From Amycolatopsis balhimycina FH 1894 (GTDB taxonomy: Bacteria; Actinomycetota; Actinomycetes; Mycobacteriales; Pseudonocardiaceae): 64,000 nucleotides of DNA. The position numbers were made by a program, and so were the translations under genes. Below the pieces are notes generated by a model. The model searched no databases. It worked only from the letters and a program-made list of their open reading frames with translations, and had not been told where the DNA came from. The first letter of the stretch is position 1. Each line of letters begins with the position of its first letter. The stretch is taken from positions 1,655,975-1,719,974 of the forward strand of contig NZ_KB913037.1 of assembly GCF_000384295.1 (NCBI RefSeq). Direction: 5' to 3'. This document shows positions 62,389-64,000 of the stretch, one piece after another.

Positions 62389-62450
62389 GTCCCGACGGTA
62401 GCCCGCCGGCCGGGCCCGACGGGGTCATCGCGACGGGAACCGAGTTCTTG

Positions 62451-63425
62451 TCAGCCGGCCTCGCGCAGCAGTGGCGCGAGCCGGGTCGCAATGGTGTTGA
62501 TGTGCCGGGCGACCAGGTCCCGGCTCATGCCCGCCAGGCCCGCCCAGAGGTACACCCCGTCGACCGGCGCACCCGCGGTGTAGTCCAGGATCCGGGCCGC
62601 CACGTCTTCCGCGGTGCCGTAGAAGAAGTAGTTCAGCGACGTCCGCGGTTCCCCGGCCCGGAGCCGGTCGGGATCGACCGGACGCGGGGGTGGCAGCTCA
62701 GTGCCCTGGCGGGCGTGCCGGGCGTAGGAGTCGACCTGGGCGGCCAGGTGCCGGGAGACGACCGGCCAGTCCCCATCGGGATCGTCGGTCACCCAAGCCT
62801 GGACGCCACCGGCCATCCGGCCGCCGGCCGGATCGTGACCGCCCTCCACCAGCGCCGCACGGTAGGGCTCCCAGAGCCGGGCGTCCGCCGAGAGCAGGCA
62901 CTCCCCCAGCAGCCCGGCCCGCCGCGCACCCTTCGGGCCGAGGTACCCCATCCAGATCGGCAGCCGCGGCTGCGCCGGCTTCGGCGTCACCGCACCCGAC
63001 CGCCACAGCTCACGCACTTCCCTGGCCCGCGCGTCGTTCTCGGCGTACCGGGCGCGCAGGGAAGCGCCGTACAGCTCGAATTCGGCCGGGCGATACCCGG
63101 CCCCGAGCCCGAGGTCCAGCCGGCCGCCGCTGAGGAGGTCGACGACCGCGGCCTGCTCGGCGATCTCGGCCGCCCGGTGCAGGGGCGCGACCACGACGCC
63201 GGTCCCCAGCCGGATCCGGGTGGTCCGCGCGGCGGCCGCGGCGAGCAGTGTCAGCGGGGTCGGCAGGTAGTCGTCGTCGAAGCCGTGGTGTTCGGTCACC
63301 CACACCGAGTCGAGCCCCAGCCGCTCGGCTTCCTCGCACAGCTCGAGGAATTCGCCGTAGAGCCGAACCGGGTCCCGGCGCCAGGCCACGGGATTGCGCA
63401 TGTCGAAGTACAGGCCGGTTCGCAT
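62451..63425 (-). CDS. Luciferase-like monooxygenase-family protein
   Basis: TIM-barrel bacterial-luciferase-superfamily protein (324 aa): SVWVTEHHGFDDDYLPTP near residue 40, RIRLGTGVVVAPLHRAAEIAEQAAVVDLLSGGRLDLGLGAGY, and PIWMGYLGPKGARRAG. These proteins use FMNH2 or F420; an oxygenase and a dehydrogenase are both possible. No LuxA partner features are present. It follows the SDR at 63432 by six bases and is probably cotranscribed with it. Confidence 0.86.
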   Translation of the reverse strand: MRTGLYFDMRNPVAWRRDPVRLYGEFLELCEEAERLGLDSVWVTEHHGFDDDYLPTPLTLLAAAAARTTRIRLGTGVVVAPLHRAAEIAEQAAVVDLLSGGRLDLGLGAGYRPAEFELYGASLRARYAENDARAREVRELWRSGAVTPKPAQPRLPIWMGYLGPKGARRAGLLGECLLSADARLWEPYRAALVEGGHDPAGGRMAGGVQAWVTDDPDGDWPVVSRHLAAQVDSYARHARQGTELPPPRPVDPDRLRAGEPRTSLNYFFYGTAEDVAARILDYTAGAPVDGVYLWAGLAGMSRDLVARHINTIATRLAPLLREAG

Positions 63426-63431
63426 GGCCGT

Positions 63432-64000
63432 TCAGCCGACCGTCGGCTGGTACATGACCGCGCTCTGGCCACAGTCGACCGGGATGGCGACGCCGGTGAT
63501 GGCGGCGGCGTCGTCGGAAGCGAGGAAGGCCACCAGATTGGCGATGTCGCCGGGCTCGACCATCCGCCGAAGCGGCAGTTGCTGGACGTAGGCGTCGAAA
63601 TCCGAACCGAAGAAGGCCTCCAGCGACGGGGTGCGGACCGATCCCGGCACGACGGCGTTGACCCGGACGCCGAACTCCCCGGCTTCGACCGCGGCCTCGC
63701 GGGTGAGCTGGATGACGCCGGCTTTCGCGACGCCGTAGTAAGGCGTCACACCCGGCACCTTCGCCAGCCCGGCGAGGGACGAGGTGTTGATCACCGAGCC
63801 CCGGCGGCGGGGAGCCATCACCCGCAGCGCCGCCCGCACGCCCCGGAAGGTGGCGCCGAGGTTGCCGTCGATGCCGCGCGCCCAGGTCTCGTCGGCGACG
63901 TCCACAATGGCGGCCCGGCGCCCGAAACCCACGTTGTTGTGCACGATGTCGACCCGACCGTGCTGGGCGACGACCTTGTCGAACAACTCGTCGATGAAGC
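63432..64000 (-). CDS. Short-chain dehydrogenase/reductase, N-terminus off the window
   Basis: C-terminal part of an SDR (about 188 codons visible, open to the window edge, so the cofactor loop is missing). Visible are VDIVHNNVGFGRRA (NNxG motif), NTSSLAGLAKVPGVTPYYGVAKAG (Ser, Tyr, Lys), AVVPGSVRTP and ITGVAIPVDCGQSAV. It is probably NAD(P)-dependent and in an operon with the luciferase-like protein. A shorter start inside the window (TTG) is not credible, because the reading frame continues coding-like to the end. Confidence 0.85.
   Translation of the reverse strand, partial: FIDELFDKVVAQHGRVDIVHNNVGFGRRAAIVDVADETWARGIDGNLGATFRGVRAALRVMAPRRRGSVINTSSLAGLAKVPGVTPYYGVAKAGVIQLTREAAVEAGEFGVRVNAVVPGSVRTPSLEAFFGSDFDAYVQQLPLRRMVEPGDIANLVAFLASDDAAAITGVAIPVDCGQSAVMYQPTVG

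Overview
The window is high-GC DNA with dense codirectional operons, many GTG starts, 1-4 base gene overlaps and a DUF222/13E12-type HNH gene. This fits an actinomycete, most likely of the Pseudonocardiaceae (Amycolatopsis-like; genus is inference). About 60 of the 64 kb encode acyl-CoA catabolism: nine acyl-CoA dehydrogenases (ACADs), seven short-chain dehydrogenases, five crotonase-fold proteins, four thiolase-superfamily proteins, two adenylating CoA ligases, one ADP-forming CoA ligase, an alpha-methylacyl-CoA racemase, hotdog thioesterases/hydratases, two amidohydrolases, a nitronate-monooxygenase-type flavoprotein, a luciferase-like protein, and a branched-chain-amino-acid-type (Liv) ABC importer. 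No ring dioxygenase, P450 or Kst-type steroid gene is visible, so the growth substrate cannot be named. The enzyme set points to a branched or alicyclic carboxylic acid (terpenoid, steroid-side-chain-like or cyclohexanecarboxylate-like).

Layout. 1-6.7 kb: a partial ACAD, a luxE-luxC acyl reductase pair with a divergent AraC/GlxA-type regulator, DinB, and an ACAD. 6.7-13.5 kb: CoA ligase, Ltp2-like aldolase, DUF35, MaoC and GntR in one operon, preceded by a two-gene heteromeric-type ACAD operon. This set resembles the aldolytic side-chain-shortening module of steroid degraders. 13.6-23.5 kb: crotonases, SDRs, a degenerate serine-hydrolase-fold protein, a thiolase, DoxX, and a second Ltp/DUF35 pair. 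23.6-29.7 kb: two TetR regulators, two amidohydrolase_2 proteins, an ACAD and a TesB thioesterase. 29.8-35.8 kb: MmgE/PrpD, ACAD, ADP-forming acyl-CoA synthetase and ALDH in one operon. 35.8-37 kb: an HNH gene with a LexA-type box. 37-50.6 kb: flavoprotein/MBL/hydroxyacid dehydrogenase operon, thiolase-racemase operon, ALDH-ACAD-crotonase-hotdog operon, and ligase-ACAD-crotonase operon. 50.6-52.5 kb: two secreted proteins, unrelated to catabolism, and a non-coding stretch. 52.5-57.2 kb: Liv importer with permeases and one ATPase fused in a single chain. 57.2-60.3 kb: a PaaK-type ligase, a half-sized PaaK-like partner and a divergent TetR. 60-64 kb: SDRs, a SnoaL-like protein and a luciferase-like protein.

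The most striking signal is a recurrent AT-rich motif with core AGTTAGATAATT. I find it 13 times, almost always in the short gap in front of a catabolic operon, and at none of the non-catabolic genes. It would tie the operons into one regulon. The TetR gene at 59.6 kb lies beside two copies (one in its own leader, one in front of the divergent PaaK-type ligase) and is the best candidate regulator; the TetR genes at 23.6 and 26.7 kb also each have a copy in front of them.

Proposed logic (inference): import by the Liv system; CoA activation by the AMP-type ligases, PaaK-type protein or ADP-forming synthetase; stereochemical correction by the racemase; dehydrogenation by ACADs; hydration by crotonase or MaoC proteins; then either SDR oxidation plus thiolysis (canonical thiolases) or retro-aldol cleavage by the Ltp/DUF35 pairs; ALDHs and the ADP-forming synthetase handle released aldehydes and acids.
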